A stretch of 5,314 bases of DNA from CAYMSF01 sp964542255 (lineage in GTDB: Bacteria > Verrucomicrobiota > Lentisphaeria > Victivallales > Victivallaceae): NCBI GenBank assembly GCA_964542255.1, contig CAZITV010000160.1:1-5314 (forward strand), read 5' to 3'. Both the position numbers and the translations under genes were made by a program. Position 1 is the stretch's first letter, and each line of letters starts with the position of its first letter. The notes below the pieces were generated by a model. That model did no database searches. It saw only the letters and a program-made list of their open reading frames with translations, and was not told where the DNA came from. This document shows, in pieces, positions 5,187-5,314 of this stretch.

Positions 5187-5195
5187 TGCTAAAAT
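5187..5195 (+). promoter_or_regulatory. Candidate rightward extended -10 element
   Basis: The plus strand reads TGCTAAAAT, the same nine bases as the proposed coaE -10 on the other strand. No -35 of good quality stands 15-18 bases upstream; TTGGAA (5164-5169) is 20 bases away. It would point out of the window to the right, toward the possible start at 5290. Confidence 0.25.
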
Positions 5196-5289
5196 GAGAC
5201 ATCAAAATTAATATCTGAAATTTTAAGTTATCACCTATTTTAAAAATTGCAAATTAATAAAAGATAATTTTTTTGCCCAATTTTATTCA

Positions 5290-5314
5290 ATGCCCAAAAG
5301 TTTTGAATTTTACG
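5290..5314 (+). CDS. Possible start of a rightward gene, cut by the window edge
   Basis: An ATG at 5290 opens a frame reading MPKSFEFY to the end of the window. There is no Shine-Dalgarno before it, unlike most genes here, and eight codons are too few for recognition. The only support is the candidate rightward -10 element about 95 bases upstream, which would fit a gene divergent from coaE. Confidence 0.18.

Larger units (their letters stand above)
4926..5314. other. AT-rich non-coding stretch upstream of coaE
   Basis: No convincing gene is seen in these 389 nt on either strand. All frames are cut by stops; the longest open runs are about 40 codons without an ATG. A short island (about 5074-5130) is markedly richer in GC than its surroundings. 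In it three frames give short protein-like strings (for example plus-strand ATIAEYVGTTGWIHNEI and a minus-strand frame containing NPARCSHVFGNCG), each ended by stops. It contains CCAC/GTGG arms (5083-5101 region) and a direct ACAACG repeat. It may be a decayed gene fragment or a small RNA; I cannot tell. The rest holds the promoter elements and repeats listed separately. Confidence 0.6.

Noticed and set aside
5219..5255. AT-only inverted repeats near the right end
   Set aside because: Weak, mismatched A/T arms of the kind expected by chance in this composition.

Overview
The window is a bacterial chromosomal segment of ordinary housekeeping content. All five well-supported protein genes lie on the minus strand. 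Reading in the direction of transcription (right to left) they are coaE (dephospho-CoA kinase), rho (transcription termination factor), ftsB/divIC (septum-formation initiator), a three-LysM-domain envelope protein, and ispD (MEP-pathway cytidylyltransferase). Coding DNA is of moderate GC and the gaps are strongly AT-rich. The ribosome binding sites are mostly good Shine-Dalgarno matches: GGAGG for coaE, AAGGA for rho, AGGAGG for the LysM gene and GAGG for ispD. A divisome gene, a LysM cell-wall protein with an export signal and the MEP isoprenoid pathway point to a peptidoglycan-making bacterium. The coaE-rho pair matches the polA-coaE-rho order I recall from Chlamydia. Together with the long Arg/Pro/Gln-rich N-terminal extension on Rho and the Ala/Pro/Lys-rich LysM protein, this suggests the PVC superphylum, with Lentisphaerota or a relative as my best guess. 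That placement is inference, not something the sequence proves.

Layout. Positions 1-49 are an unassigned edge, open on both strands. ispD (50-754) follows, and its start is best placed at an internal ATG with a GAGG site rather than at the longest-frame ATG at 784. A perfect 13-bp hairpin with a nine-T tract (796-830) terminates the LysM gene (854-1993). The LysM gene starts at a GTG behind a consensus AGGAGG. An AT-rich gap (1994-2202) separates it from ftsB (2203-2505). The 171-nt gap between ftsB and rho is the most intriguing stretch. It holds a good sigma70-type promoter across the rho stop codon, a tandem duplication that supplies its -35 box, a 12-bp-paired hairpin, and what looks like a small protein-coding frame broken by a -1 shift. 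rho (2677-4341) and coaE (4344-4925) are separated by 2 nt and are almost certainly translationally coupled. The right end (4926-5314) is AT-rich with no clear gene. It holds candidate promoter elements facing both ways, a 12-bp direct repeat flanking the proposed coaE promoter, and a possible start of a rightward gene at 5290.

How the genes fit together. coaE-rho is one transcription unit joining the last step of CoA synthesis to Rho. ftsB and the LysM gene make envelope and division proteins and probably have their own promoters. ispD makes the precursor of isoprenoids, including the undecaprenyl carrier needed for peptidoglycan. I see no mobile element, CRISPR array, tRNA or rRNA. I do not see a clear new multi-gene system; the best candidate for something undescribed is the small element between rho and ftsB.
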